Assembly (NCBI GenBank): GCA_030754715.1
Contig: JASLZV010000012.1
Span: 1 to 11,918, forward strand
DNA: 11,918 nucleotides
Origin: Phycisphaerae bacterium
GTDB lineage: Bacteria > Planctomycetota > Phycisphaerae > SM23-33
Direction of reading: 5' to 3'
How positions within the stretch are numbered: the stretch's first letter is position 1; every line of letters begins with the position of its first letter. This document shows positions 1 to 6,970 of this stretch, one piece after another. The notes under the pieces were generated by a model. That model had not been told where the DNA came from. It worked only from the letters and a program-made list of their open reading frames with translations, and searched no databases. The position numbers and the translations under genes were made by a program.

Positions 1-567
1 CAGATGACACGGTCCGTAATGGTCGCACTCCGGCCCGCGGCAGAGGCCCGACTCGGCCCGCACCTTCTGCCACACCTCCGGGGTCACGGCAAAGATGATG
101 TCTTGCAGCGAACCGGCGGCGGTGTCCATGGCCCAGCGGGCGACGGCCTCCAACATGTCCAGTTGCGTGGGGCGGGCGAAGAGTTTGTCCTTGTTCTTGA
201 CAGCCAGCGACAGGCGGCGGAAGCACAGGTAGTTGTTGCGCCCCTTTCCCAGTACGGCGGAGAACTTCATCGGCAGGACGCCGGCCAGGAACGGCAGATC
301 CTTTGAGATCAGTTGCTCCTGGAGGGCAATGGTATAGGTGGAAATGACGACACGGCGTTTGTTGGCCGCCTGGAGGATGGCGGGCACCAGGTAGGCGAAA
401 CTCTTTCCCACGCCCGTGCCGGCCTCCACCAGCAAGTGCTCGTGATCGGTAAAGGCGGCGCCCACCGCTCGGGCCATCTCCAATTGCTCGCCGCGTCGCT
501 CATAGTTTGGCAGGTTGTCGGCAACCAGCCCTCCGGGGGCGAGGATGTCGTCGGCCGAGGGGGTCAT
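1..567 (-). CDS. dinG: DinG-type ATP-dependent DNA helicase (XPD-like, Fe-S), N-terminal part
   Basis: This is the first 189 codons of a superfamily 2 helicase; the rest lies beyond the left edge. The Walker A motif reads EAGTGVGKS at residues 48-56, followed by the family's TYTIALQEQL motif Ia at 77-86 and LGKGRNNYLC at 106-115. Four cysteines (C115, C176, C181, C187) have the spacing of the DinG/XPD iron-sulfur cluster: one, then a long gap, then C-x4-C-x5-C. Proteins of this family unwind forked DNA and R-loops, 5' to 3', in DNA repair and replication conflicts. The ATG at 567-565 overlaps the TGA of the upstream membrane-protein gene as ATGA, so translation is probably coupled. DinG versus another XPD/YoaA-like paralogue cannot be settled without the C-terminal half. 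Family assignment is firm; the exact symbol is less so. Confidence 0.87.
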   Translation of the reverse strand, partial: MTPSADDILAPGGLVADNLPNYERRGEQLEMARAVGAAFTDHEHLLVEAGTGVGKSFAYLVPAILQAANKRRVVISTYTIALQEQLISKDLPFLAGVLPMKFSAVLGKGRNNYLCFRRLSLAVKNKDKLFARPTQLDMLEAVARWAMDTAAGSLQDIIFAVTPEVWQKVRAESGLCRGPECDHYGPCHL

Positions 568-1010
568 TTCCCCCCGGTTACCGGCGCTGCAAGCGAGGAC
601 TGACAACGCAGATGCTCGATGAAACGGTGGCTGTATTCATAGGTAAACAGGACTGCAACGATCGCGATGACCACAGCCGTTATGGTGATGACAGCCCGCC
701 CGCGGACGACTGCCGACCGCATGGACAGCACGATGCGGTCCTTGGCCAGCGTGAGCATCGCCAGTATCACCGCCCCGAACGTTACCCAGATGCTGATGGA
801 ATGGACGCCGCTGTAGATGAACACCTCGCGGCTGACCGGTTCGGTCGTTTGACCGCTTAGGTAGTATAGCACCCGGCCATCGACCAACTTGACCGCTCCG
901 TTGACGGCCTCGCCGCTGCCGATGGCGAAATATCCTATTGTGTAGGCAACGAAGTTGGCCAGACCGATGAGGATTATGACCAGACATATCCGTGAGCGGC
1001 GGTCCATCAT
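564..1010 (-). CDS. Small three-helix membrane protein, function unknown
   Basis: I do not recognise a named family for this 148-residue protein. Three hydrophobic stretches suit membrane helices at about residues 8-30, 67-89 and 105-123. A polar loop of about 35 residues (GEAVNG to SREVF) between the first two probably faces the periplasm, and the C-terminal tail of about 25 residues is soluble. The start is one of two adjacent ATG codons; a GAGGAA ribosome-binding site lies six bases upstream of the first. Its TGA overlaps the ATG of the dinG-like helicase, so the two genes look like one operon. This coupling does not prove a shared function. Base composition matches the neighbours, and nothing suggests decay. 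It reads as a genuine gene because the overlap, RBS and membrane pattern agree. Confidence 0.72.
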   Translation of the reverse strand: MMDRRSRICLVIILIGLANFVAYTIGYFAIGSGEAVNGAVKLVDGRVLYYLSGQTTEPVSREVFIYSGVHSISIWVTFGAVILAMLTLAKDRIVLSMRSAVVRGRAVITITAVVIAIVAVLFTYEYSHRFIEHLRCQSSLAAPVTGGK

Positions 1011-1191
1011 GGCAGTTTCCTCGTAAGGTTTGGGTTTCAGCCGCGATCACGCTTTCCAGCGACGGTGAGGCCGTCGCCGTGATCGGCCCGCTGTCCATTG
1101 ACCTTGATCCGCATGGGTATACTCCCCGCTCCGCATACCGCAAGCAACTCATTATGCGTACAGCGCGGGGGCGGGTCAAGCCTGCGCGCGT

Positions 1192-1536
1192 TGCCTCCGG
1201 ACGGTACGTGCATTCGAAACTACATTCACGTTTGCGACCTGGCCGAGGCGCACGTTCTGGCGGCCGAGGCTATCGAGCCGGGGGCGGTCAAGGTGTTCAA
1301 CCTCGGCAACGGCGAAGGCTTCAGCGTAAAGCAAGTGATCGATATCTGCCGGGCGGTCAGCGGCGATCCGATCCCGAGTGAAATCGCGCCGCGGCGACCC
1401 GCCGCGTCTGGTGGCCTCATCCGCTCGGGCCGCTCGTGACCTGGGCTGGCAGCGGAGGTATACAGACCTGAAGACAATTGTCTCCCACGCGTGGGCCTGG
1501 CATAAGAGGCATCCACGGGGGTACGAAGATCGGTAG
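1192..1536 (+). pseudogene. galE: UDP-glucose 4-epimerase (galE) remnant, C-terminal third, frameshifted
   Basis: From about 1192 the frame reads PPDGTCIRNYIHVCDLAEAH, then [16 protein letters not shown] and EIAPRRP. These are the conserved blocks of the C-terminal substrate-binding part of GalE, which interconverts UDP-glucose and UDP-galactose. After 1391 the match jumps frame: [21 protein letters not shown] and [10 protein letters not shown] continue from 1393 to a TAG at 1534-1536. Relatives read APRRPGDPPRLV here, so about eight bases are missing, consistent with a small deletion in a GC-repeat tract. The N-terminal two thirds, with the Rossmann fold and catalytic Tyr/Lys, are absent; sequence just upstream has no resemblance. 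The usual RDYIHV aspartate is Asn. The frameshift could be an assembly error, but the missing 5' part cannot, so I call it a pseudogene. Confidence 0.85.
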
Positions 1537-1578
1537 AATCGCGGCGGGTTTGTTCCGGGCGCCCGCGGGCGGATTGGG

Positions 1579-2976
1579 TTACCGCCGAAGGACGCGAGCG
1601 AGTTCTTCGGGACTGGAGAGGCCGCGGCGGATTTCTTTCAGGGCGAGTTGTCGCAGAGATTTCATTCCGGCGCGTTCGGCAGCCTGGGCAATTTGGTCGG
1701 CCGGCGCGGCGCGGCGAACGGCGTCGGCCACTTCGCCTTTCACGTACAACACAGCCGCCAGGTGGATTTCTCCCCGGTAGCCGGTATGTGCGCAGTGGTC
1801 GCAGCCGGTAGCGGTGCAGACTGGGTGGTCGTCGCCCTGCTCGGCGGGCTTTTTGCAATGCTCGCAAAGCATTCGCAGCGCGGCCTGTTCAATGACAGCC
1901 GGCATTGCAGCCGCCAGCGGCCAGGGTTCCAGGCCCATTGCGAACAACTCACCGACAGCGGCCGGCGCGCCGGGCACGTTCATGCCCGCCAACACCAGCG
2001 CGCCGTCGTGTGCGGCCTCCAGGGCGGCGGTGGCGGTGAGCGGGTCACGAAGTTTGCCGACGAGGATGACGTCGACATCCTGGTCGTTCAAGGCCTCCAA
2101 CGCGACGGCATAGGTCATTCCCGCACCGGGGTCGATCCGCATCCTGGCGGCGCCCTGCACTTCTAGTCCGGCGGTCTTTTCAACGGCAACGACGCTACGG
2201 GCGGCGGTGTCGGCGGCGGCTAGAAGGGCCCGTAGCATTCCACACGGTCCGGGTCGCCGGGGGGCTGCAACAACAACCATCCCACCACCCGACAAGATCT
2301 GCTCGATGCGCTGCCGGTCGGCTTCGTCCATGCCCAGCTGCAACAGGCCCTGGGCGGCGGATGGCTGTTGCAGATGAATCACGATTCTCGGCCCGTGTAT
2401 GGTGGGCACGGCCGACAGATGCAGCCGGACCTCCCGCCCTTCAACGAAACGACCGAAGTCGGCGCTTTTTGGCATCGGTGTGCCGGGGTCCACACCGGCC
2501 AGGGCCATCAGGTGCGCCAGGAGTTTGGGCTCCAAGCCCCGCGGCAGGCGGCGGGCAAAGTTGACCTTGTCGTGCAGGAGGCCGCCGAGTCGCAGTTGGA
2601 GGGCCAGACCCTCACGACGCGGGGTCAGATGGAACGCCTGGGCGCCGCAGCGGATCGCATCGGCCAAGATTGCATCGACTATCTGATCGGGCATCGCGGC
2701 GGGTATTGCGGCAAAAAATTCGGCCGTGGGGCGGGATTCAACGGGGGCCGCTTCGGGCGATGGCGATTCGACGGCAGCCTCGGGGAATATCCTGGCTACG
2801 TCCGCGCCGCGCTGCCGGAGGAACTGAATGAGACTACCACGGGAAATGCGAGGCGGCCCGTCGGGCGAGGCATGGAAGGTCAGCCAACCGTTCTTCACCC
2901 ACTGGGCAACGGCCCCCGGCGTGGCGCCGAGCAGATTTGCAACCTGATAGGTGCTGAAGAGTCTTTCGGGCATCAT
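1579..2976 (-). CDS. HTH domain fused to a degenerate GspE/PilB-type secretion ATPase
   Basis: This 465-residue protein has three parts. Residues 6-57 resemble a MerR/excisionase-type helix-turn-helix (YQVANLLGATPGAVAQWVKN, then PRISRGSLIQFL). Residues 65-90 are a Pro/Ala/Glu-rich linker. From about 96 on it follows the type II secretion/type IV pilus ATPase family: VDAILADAIRCGAQAFHL matches the N2 domain, and LSAVPTIHGPRIVIHL and DPGAGMTYAVALEAL match later blocks. The catalytic motifs are lost. The Walker A position reads APRRPGPCGM (about 238-247) with no GKT, and the Walker B-type VGEIRD is VGKLRD (Lys308). The zinc-site cysteines persist (C371, C374, C392, C395). It is probably a non-hydrolysing pseudo-ATPase, perhaps a regulator or scaffold; that role is inferred. 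No pilus or secretion genes flank it. The frame is intact, and a GAGGG motif precedes the two start ATGs. Confidence 0.82.
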   Translation of the reverse strand: MMPERLFSTYQVANLLGATPGAVAQWVKNGWLTFHASPDGPPRISRGSLIQFLRQRGADVARIFPEAAVESPSPEAAPVESRPTAEFFAAIPAAMPDQIVDAILADAIRCGAQAFHLTPRREGLALQLRLGGLLHDKVNFARRLPRGLEPKLLAHLMALAGVDPGTPMPKSADFGRFVEGREVRLHLSAVPTIHGPRIVIHLQQPSAAQGLLQLGMDEADRQRIEQILSGGGMVVVAAPRRPGPCGMLRALLAAADTAARSVVAVEKTAGLEVQGAARMRIDPGAGMTYAVALEALNDQDVDVILVGKLRDPLTATAALEAAHDGALVLAGMNVPGAPAAVGELFAMGLEPWPLAAAMPAVIEQAALRMLCEHCKKPAEQGDDHPVCTATGCDHCAHTGYRGEIHLAAVLYVKGEVADAVRRAAPADQIAQAAERAGMKSLRQLALKEIRRGLSSPEELARVLRR

Positions 2977-3194
2977 CCGACCCTCGAGCGTTGGGCTGCA
3001 TCGACGCGTATCGCCGGCATCCCAAAGCGGGTCTTATTGTCGATTTCGGGCATTTTTGACGGTCACTTTATCTCACGCGTGTGATTTCCAACAGCGGGAA
3101 CGCGAAAACACAGGGGTCATTGCTTCCAGAAAGAGAGATGCACGCAGAAACAACCAAGGTGCCGGCCTCCGAAGCAGCCGAGGCGGAGAAAAAC

Positions 3195-3267
3195 TAGCGG
3201 CGACTGGACTTGAACCAGTGACCCTGGGCTTATGAATCCCATGCTCTGCCAACTGAGCTACGCCGCC
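3195..3267 (-). tRNA. tRNA-Met (anticodon CAT)
   Basis: The minus strand folds into a standard 73-base cloverleaf. The acceptor stem is GGCGGCG with CGCCGCT (six Watson-Crick pairs plus a terminal G-U), with discriminator A. The D arm is GCTC-AGTTGGCA-GAGC, the anticodon arm TGGGA-TTCATAA-GCCCA, the variable loop GGGTC, and the T arm ACTGG-TTCAAGT-CCAGT. The anticodon is CAT. The A31-G39 pair closing the anticodon loop is a mismatch. The first acceptor pair is G-U and the anticodon stem lacks the three consecutive G-C pairs of initiators, so an elongator is likely; a CAT-anticodon tRNA-Ile2 cannot be excluded. CCA is not encoded. A run of five T follows the 3' end directly (3189-3193 on the plus strand as A). 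Confidence 0.95.
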
Positions 3268-3275
3268 ATTGACAC

Positions 3276-3309
3276 AGTATATATTCGGCTGATTCTCGCG
3301 GAATTTCAA
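3276..3309 (-). promoter_or_regulatory. Possible tRNA-Met promoter
   Basis: On the minus strand, TATACT (3281-3276) lies eight bases before the mature tRNA 5' end and fits a -10 box (overlapping TATATA is also possible). The nearest recognisable -35, TTGAAA at 3309-3304, is 20-22 bases away, which is longer than ideal. The -10 is therefore the stronger half of the call. On the opposite strand a perfect TTGACA at 3269-3274 has GATTCT 16 bases downstream and might serve the M48 peptidase gene. Confidence 0.35.
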
Positions 3310-3423
3310 GCCTCTTTGGATAAGACCCGCGCCGCGGTTTCCTTTGTGCGGGCCGGCGTTGACGGACCGATCGTAGAAACCTTCAGCATCTGCGGCGATG
3401 ATACCATAGAATGGGAAGCAATC

Positions 3424-4959
3424 ATGCAAGTTGTCATACTTCTGGGGTTTGTGGTTTCGCTGGTACTAAGTTCGCCTGGTACGGTGGAGCATCTGGCAGC
3501 GCCTTCGGTGTGGATCGCACCGGCGGCGGGGCTATATCTGGGCGCTGCAGCGGCGCTGGCGGCCTGGGCCATCTACCCGGCCGTGGGAGCACTGAGGCGC
3601 CAGGGCTACCTGTCCGTCTCGACCATCCGCCGTCACAACTTGGTTACAATGGGCTTTCGGTTCTGGGCGGTAGGCGGGGCAGGAGGCCTGATCGCCCTGG
3701 GGTACGGGCGATGGGTGACGCAGGACGTGCTGCCGGCCGACATCTCTATCCCCCTGGCGGCAAAGGCGATGGTGCTGGGGCCGTTCACTGGGGTGGTGAT
3801 ACTGGGGTGGGTGTTGGACTGGCCGTTCCACCGCGCGATCCGGCAGCCGCCGCCCGGGGGCAATTCGATGGTGCGGGGGGTCATCGGGCCCTACTGGACC
3901 CTCCGGGAGCACGTCGCCTACAACATCCGCCACCACCTGCTGCTGGCGGCCGTGCCGATCGGTCTGATCCTACTGTGCACCGACGCGCTGGAGATGTACG
4001 TTGTGCCTAGGCTGCAGGGACCCGTCGGCAACGTGGTGTACGTGGGGGGCGCCGCGGCATCGGCGGCGGGGGCGTTCCTGCTGGCCCCGGTTATTCTAGT
4101 GAGTGTCTGGCGGACGAGCCGACTTCCGCCGGGAGACCTGCGCAACGAACTGGAGGCCCTTTGCGGACGACTGAAACTGAAGTACCGCGACATTCTCGTG
4201 TGGCGAAGCGGCGGGATAATCGCCAACGCCGGGGTGATGGGCGTGATCGCACCGGCGCGGTACATCCTGGTTTCCGACGGGATTCTCGAGAAGATGACGC
4301 CTGCGCACATCAAGGCGATCTTCGCGCACGAAGGAGGGCACATCGTTTCGGGTCACATTCCCTATTCCGTCATGTTCATCGTGGGAACCGTCGCGCTGTG
4401 CACCTCGGCGACAGAGATGGCCACCGTAGCTCTAGGGTGGGCACCGTGGGGAGGTATGCTCGCGATGTCGGTGCTGCTGGTGGTAATTCTGGTATTCGGG
4501 TTCGGCTACATCAGCCGGAGATTCGAGCGACAAAGCGACATCGTTGGGGCCTGGGCCTCTGGGTCGTCTCAAGACGGCTCGGGTCGGATTCGACCGGAGG
4601 GCGCGGCCCTGTTCGCCCAGGCGCTGCAGCGTGTGGGGGAACTCAACGGCATCCGGCCGGATCAGCGCAGTTGGCGCCACGGCTCGATTGCCAGCCGCGT
4701 GAGTTACATCCTGTGGCAAGGCGCGGCCGGGGGCATGCGAGAAGACATTGATCGCACCGTGCGTAGAATCAAGATGGCCCTGTGGATAATCCTGGCTGCG
4801 GCCGTGATCTCCATTGCCCTGCAAGTGTGGCTGTGGCGGCCCACGCCGGCCTCACAGATCCCTAAGACCGCGAAGGCGGGTGTTCCGCGAAATGACATCA
4901 ATCGCCACGACGGCGTGCTGCGTGGGATACGCTGGAGGAGACCGTGCGGATTTTACTGA
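3424..4959 (+). CDS. Multi-pass membrane M48-family zinc metallopeptidase
   Basis: This 511-residue membrane protein carries the M48 zinc signature HEGGH at residues 302-306. The third ligand is probably E368 in FERQSD, with D372 matching the family's E-x3-D. About five hydrophobic segments (near 3-16, 28-52, 80-95, 113-131, 170-187) and another at 204-229 precede the catalytic region. Two more follow at about 312-336 and 341-363, with a last one at 450-468. This is more membrane segments than HtpX has. M48 peptidases of this type cleave membrane or membrane-associated proteins. An open frame extends upstream to 3232, but it would run over the tRNA. The ATG at 3424 has GGGAAG five bases upstream and begins a hydrophobic N terminus, so I chose it. 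The 3' end overlaps surE by 16 bases. The substrate is unknown. Confidence 0.88.
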   Translation: MQVVILLGFVVSLVLSSPGTVEHLAAPSVWIAPAAGLYLGAAAALAAWAIYPAVGALRRQGYLSVSTIRRHNLVTMGFRFWAVGGAGGLIALGYGRWVTQDVLPADISIPLAAKAMVLGPFTGVVILGWVLDWPFHRAIRQPPPGGNSMVRGVIGPYWTLREHVAYNIRHHLLLAAVPIGLILLCTDALEMYVVPRLQGPVGNVVYVGGAAASAAGAFLLAPVILVSVWRTSRLPPGDLRNELEALCGRLKLKYRDILVWRSGGIIANAGVMGVIAPARYILVSDGILEKMTPAHIKAIFAHEGGHIVSGHIPYSVMFIVGTVALCTSATEMATVALGWAPWGGMLAMSVLLVVILVFGFGYISRRFERQSDIVGAWASGSSQDGSGRIRPEGAALFAQALQRVGELNGIRPDQRSWRHGSIASRVSYILWQGAAGGMREDIDRTVRRIKMALWIILAAAVISIALQVWLWRPTPASQIPKTAKAGVPRNDINRHDGVLRGIRWRRPCGFY

Positions 4960-5714
4960 GCAACGACGATGGGATTATGGCGCCTGGACTGGCGGCGCTC
5001 CACGCGGCTGTACGTGACATGGGGGAGATTACGGTGGTGGCCCCGAACACGCCTCAGTCGGCGGCGGCCCACGGGATAACCCTGCGTCGTGCGATGGCCG
5101 TCCGGCCGGTGGAGTTGGAGGGATTCACCGGTCTGAGCGTAGACGGTCGTCCGGCCGACTGCGTCCGCCTAGCGATCCGCCAGTTGCTTGGAGCGGCGCC
5201 GGACCTCGTACTCAGCGGGATTAACGCCGGGGCTAACGTGGGCATCAACGTATTTTATTCCGGTACGGTGGCGGCGGCGGCCGAGGCGGCGATGATGGGG
5301 ATACCGGCGGCGGCGTTTTCAGCCTCACTGTCCGGCCAGCGGTTGGACTTTGCCCATATTGCCCGGCTGTGCCGCCGCGTGCTGGACCGGCTGGTGTCGT
5401 CCAGCCTGGCCGGCGGCGACCTGATCAACGTGAACATCCCCGCCCTAGACCGCCCCGATCGCCCGTGCGGCATCCGCGTGGTCAAACAGTCCGTCAGCGA
5501 GATGGAAGACGTTTATCACCGCGAAGTGGCCGACGATGGTACGGAGACCTGGCGGCTGAGCGACAAATACCGTCCGGGTCTCAACCATCATGACGACAGC
5601 GACGTGATGTGCCTCTACGAAGGCTACGTCACCGTCACTCCGCTTCGGATGGACATGACGCGCCACCAGCAGATCGCAAAACTCGCCCAAGTCAACTGGG
5701 AAGGGATCGGATAG
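4944..5714 (+). CDS. surE: 5'/3'-nucleotidase SurE
   Basis: SurE is a metal-dependent phosphatase that removes phosphate from nucleoside monophosphates and is linked to stationary-phase and stress survival. The protein is 256 residues, the usual length. The N terminus RILLSNDDGIMAPG carries the metal-binding D8-D9 pair. S39 in NTPQSAAAHG and N94 in SGINAGANVG complete the known metal site. YSGTVAAAAEAAMMGIPA follows as in other SurE proteins. Translation starts at a GTG at 4944, because the invariant RILLSNDDG block begins right after it. A GGAGGAG site at 4934-4940 lies just upstream, within the end of the M48 gene. The 16-base overlap means both are made from one message. It ends 45 bases from the stop of the convergent oxidoreductase gene. 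Confidence 0.95.
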   Translation: MRILLSNDDGIMAPGLAALHAAVRDMGEITVVAPNTPQSAAAHGITLRRAMAVRPVELEGFTGLSVDGRPADCVRLAIRQLLGAAPDLVLSGINAGANVGINVFYSGTVAAAAEAAMMGIPAAAFSASLSGQRLDFAHIARLCRRVLDRLVSSSLAGGDLINVNIPALDRPDRPCGIRVVKQSVSEMEDVYHREVADDGTETWRLSDKYRPGLNHHDDSDVMCLYEGYVTVTPLRMDMTRHQQIAKLAQVNWEGIG

Positions 5715-5719
5715 CACGG

Positions 5720-5736
5720 GGCCCTGCCACAGGGTC
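5720..5736. terminator. Short hairpin between convergent genes
   Basis: In the 45-base gap between the surE and oxidoreductase stops, GGCCCTG and CAGGGTC pair as a seven-base stem (one G-U) around a CCA loop. There is no T run on either strand, so it may only be a weak or factor-assisted bidirectional terminator. Confidence 0.25.
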
Positions 5737-5759
5737 ACGAAGGACGTGGAACGAATTGT

Positions 5760-6851
5760 TCAAGTTTCCTTCCGCCGGCTGGATCGCCTGGGGCGATGCT
5801 TCAAACAGTCCGCCGGGTCAAGTCCGTGGTTCTTGAGCAGCCGCAGTGGGCTTTCCGGCTGACAGGTGCGGGCGGACAGGTAGATTGCCTCGATGACCGC
5901 CAGATTCAACAGGTTTTCCCGCCCCGAGCATCGATACGTCTTGGCGCCGCGTGCGACCGCTTCCGCGAAGGCCCTCCCCTGACGAACAAAGACGTCCAGC
6001 GGATCGAGGTTGTTTTCAGCCTGCTCGACGACATTTCCGTCGGGGTCGCGCAGGACGCAGTGGCTGCCGTTGACGCTGAGCGACCCGCCGAGCCCGTGGA
6101 TGGATAGTTCTTCGCTGACGGGCCCCGAGCAGCGCGTCGTGACCACCGTGGCCATGCATCCGGTGGCAAAACGGAAGACGGCGGCGGCTGTATCGTCGGT
6201 ATCGTAGACGGGCTGGGGTCGGTCGGCGGTCGCTTTTGGGCGCCCGCCAATGGCAGCCAGCCCGTACACGTCCTCCGGCAACCCTAGAAACCACACCATC
6301 AGGTCGATGGGGTGATATCCCAGTTCCAGCAGCGCCCCGCCGCCGGCGGATTCCTTGTCGCCCCGCCAGCCCAACTCCGGACCCCAATTGAACAGGTAAT
6401 GCGCCCTGGCCAGGAAGACCTGTCCCAATCGTTCTCGCAGTTGCCACGCGTGGCGGTAACAGTAGGCAAAGCGGCGCTGGGTGCCTACGACCAGTTTGAG
6501 CCCCGCCTCGCCCATGGCGGCCACCATCGCCGCACCCTCGCCAAGGTTGCGGGCCAGGGGGGCATCTTTCCAGACATGAATGCCGCGTTTGGCGCAGGCT
6601 GGGATCAATTCAGCGGCGGCCTTGGGAGGAACGTCCAGACAGACGGCCTGCGGCCTGGCCTCGGCCAGCAGGGAGCGGCTGTCGTCGTACCCCGGCACGC
6701 CGCTGTCCTCGGCAAGGCGATGGACAACGGCGGGGTCCTTGTCGGCGATTCCAACCACCTCGACCAACTCGATCCGCCCCGTCGCCTTGAGTATCTGGCA
6801 GCCAAAAGGCCCCAGGCCGATCACTGCAATTGGTAACGGTTTTCCGAGCAT
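5760..6851 (-). CDS. Gfo/Idh/MocA-family NAD(P)-dependent oxidoreductase
   Basis: The 363-residue product has an N-terminal Rossmann fold with VIGLGPFG at residues 10-17 and an aspartate (D37) after the second strand, which favours NAD over NADP. The C-terminal domain has the family signature GGGALLELGYHPIDLMVWFLG at 170-190, with H180 and D183 in place. Two positions differ from the norm. The EKP motif, whose lysine usually takes part in catalysis, reads KDAP (95-98), and the Asp of the D-x-G-x-H motif is Glu176. Family members oxidise or reduce sugars, inositols and related polyols; the substrate cannot be read from sequence. It is probably cytoplasmic, as no signal peptide is seen. The gene is alone on its strand, convergent with surE and divergent from bamA. 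The start is the ATG just before the Rossmann strand. Confidence 0.9.
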   Translation of the reverse strand: MLGKPLPIAVIGLGPFGCQILKATGRIELVEVVGIADKDPAVVHRLAEDSGVPGYDDSRSLLAEARPQAVCLDVPPKAAAELIPACAKRGIHVWKDAPLARNLGEGAAMVAAMGEAGLKLVVGTQRRFAYCYRHAWQLRERLGQVFLARAHYLFNWGPELGWRGDKESAGGGALLELGYHPIDLMVWFLGLPEDVYGLAAIGGRPKATADRPQPVYDTDDTAAAVFRFATGCMATVVTTRCSGPVSEELSIHGLGGSLSVNGSHCVLRDPDGNVVEQAENNLDPLDVFVRQGRAFAEAVARGAKTYRCSGRENLLNLAVIEAIYLSARTCQPESPLRLLKNHGLDPADCLKHRPRRSSRRKET

Positions 6852-6886
6852 ACCCTTATGCCTTGAGCGAGAAATGAAGCCGCCTG

Positions 6887-6915
6887 AGCCTACGTAGCGA
6901 CAAGTCCGATGTCAA
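6887..6915 (-). promoter_or_regulatory. Candidate promoter of the Gfo/Idh/MocA gene
   Basis: On the minus strand a perfect -35 TTGACA (6915-6910) is followed after 17 bases by TAGGCT (6892-6887), a three-of-six match to the -10 consensus. It lies 36 bases before the ATG. The -10 is weak, so confidence is modest. Confidence 0.4.
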
Positions 6916-6941
6916 GGTGCAAAGAGACCGAGGTTTTTGCG

Positions 6942-6970
6942 TTGACAAGAATCCGCGCGGCAAGTATTTT
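6942..6970 (+). promoter_or_regulatory. Sigma70-like promoter for the bamA-ompH-lpxD-lpxC cluster
   Basis: A perfect -35 TTGACA (6942-6947) and the -10 TATTTT (6965-6970, four of six) are separated by exactly 17 bases, about 60-75 bases ahead of the bamA start. The transcript would begin near 6977. It sits back to back with the candidate promoter of the divergent oxidoreductase gene, the two -35 boxes being 26 bases apart. Confidence 0.6.

Noticed and set aside
1098..1117. TTGACC followed by TATACT upstream of the galE remnant
   Set aside because: The spacer is only 14 bases, too short for a sigma70 promoter, and the downstream gene is broken.
1564..1575. GC-only palindrome around CGCCCGCGGGCG after the GspE-like stop
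   Set aside because: A perfect palindrome has no loop, and there is no T run, so I do not call a terminator.
2951..3235. Plus-strand frame ending in ATGLEPVTLGL
   Set aside because: Also a common false translation of the antisense of a tRNA; no ribosome-binding site or family match.
3232..3423. In-frame 64-codon extension of the M48 peptidase
   Set aside because: It would start inside the tRNA gene, has no membrane or domain features, and the ATG at 3424 has a ribosome-binding site and a hydrophobic N terminus.
3073..3429. Minus-strand reading frame over the tRNA containing VAQLAEHGIHKPRVTGSSPV
   Set aside because: This peptide is the well-known artefact of translating a tRNA gene; the cloverleaf explains the sequence.
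1484..6454. Two 12-base palindromes around CACGCGTG (1484-1495 and 6443-6454), with a shorter one near 3075
   Set aside because: Two of the three encode His-Ala-Trp in galE and in the oxidoreductase, so coding explains them; spacing and flanks are unrelated, giving no case for a regulator site.
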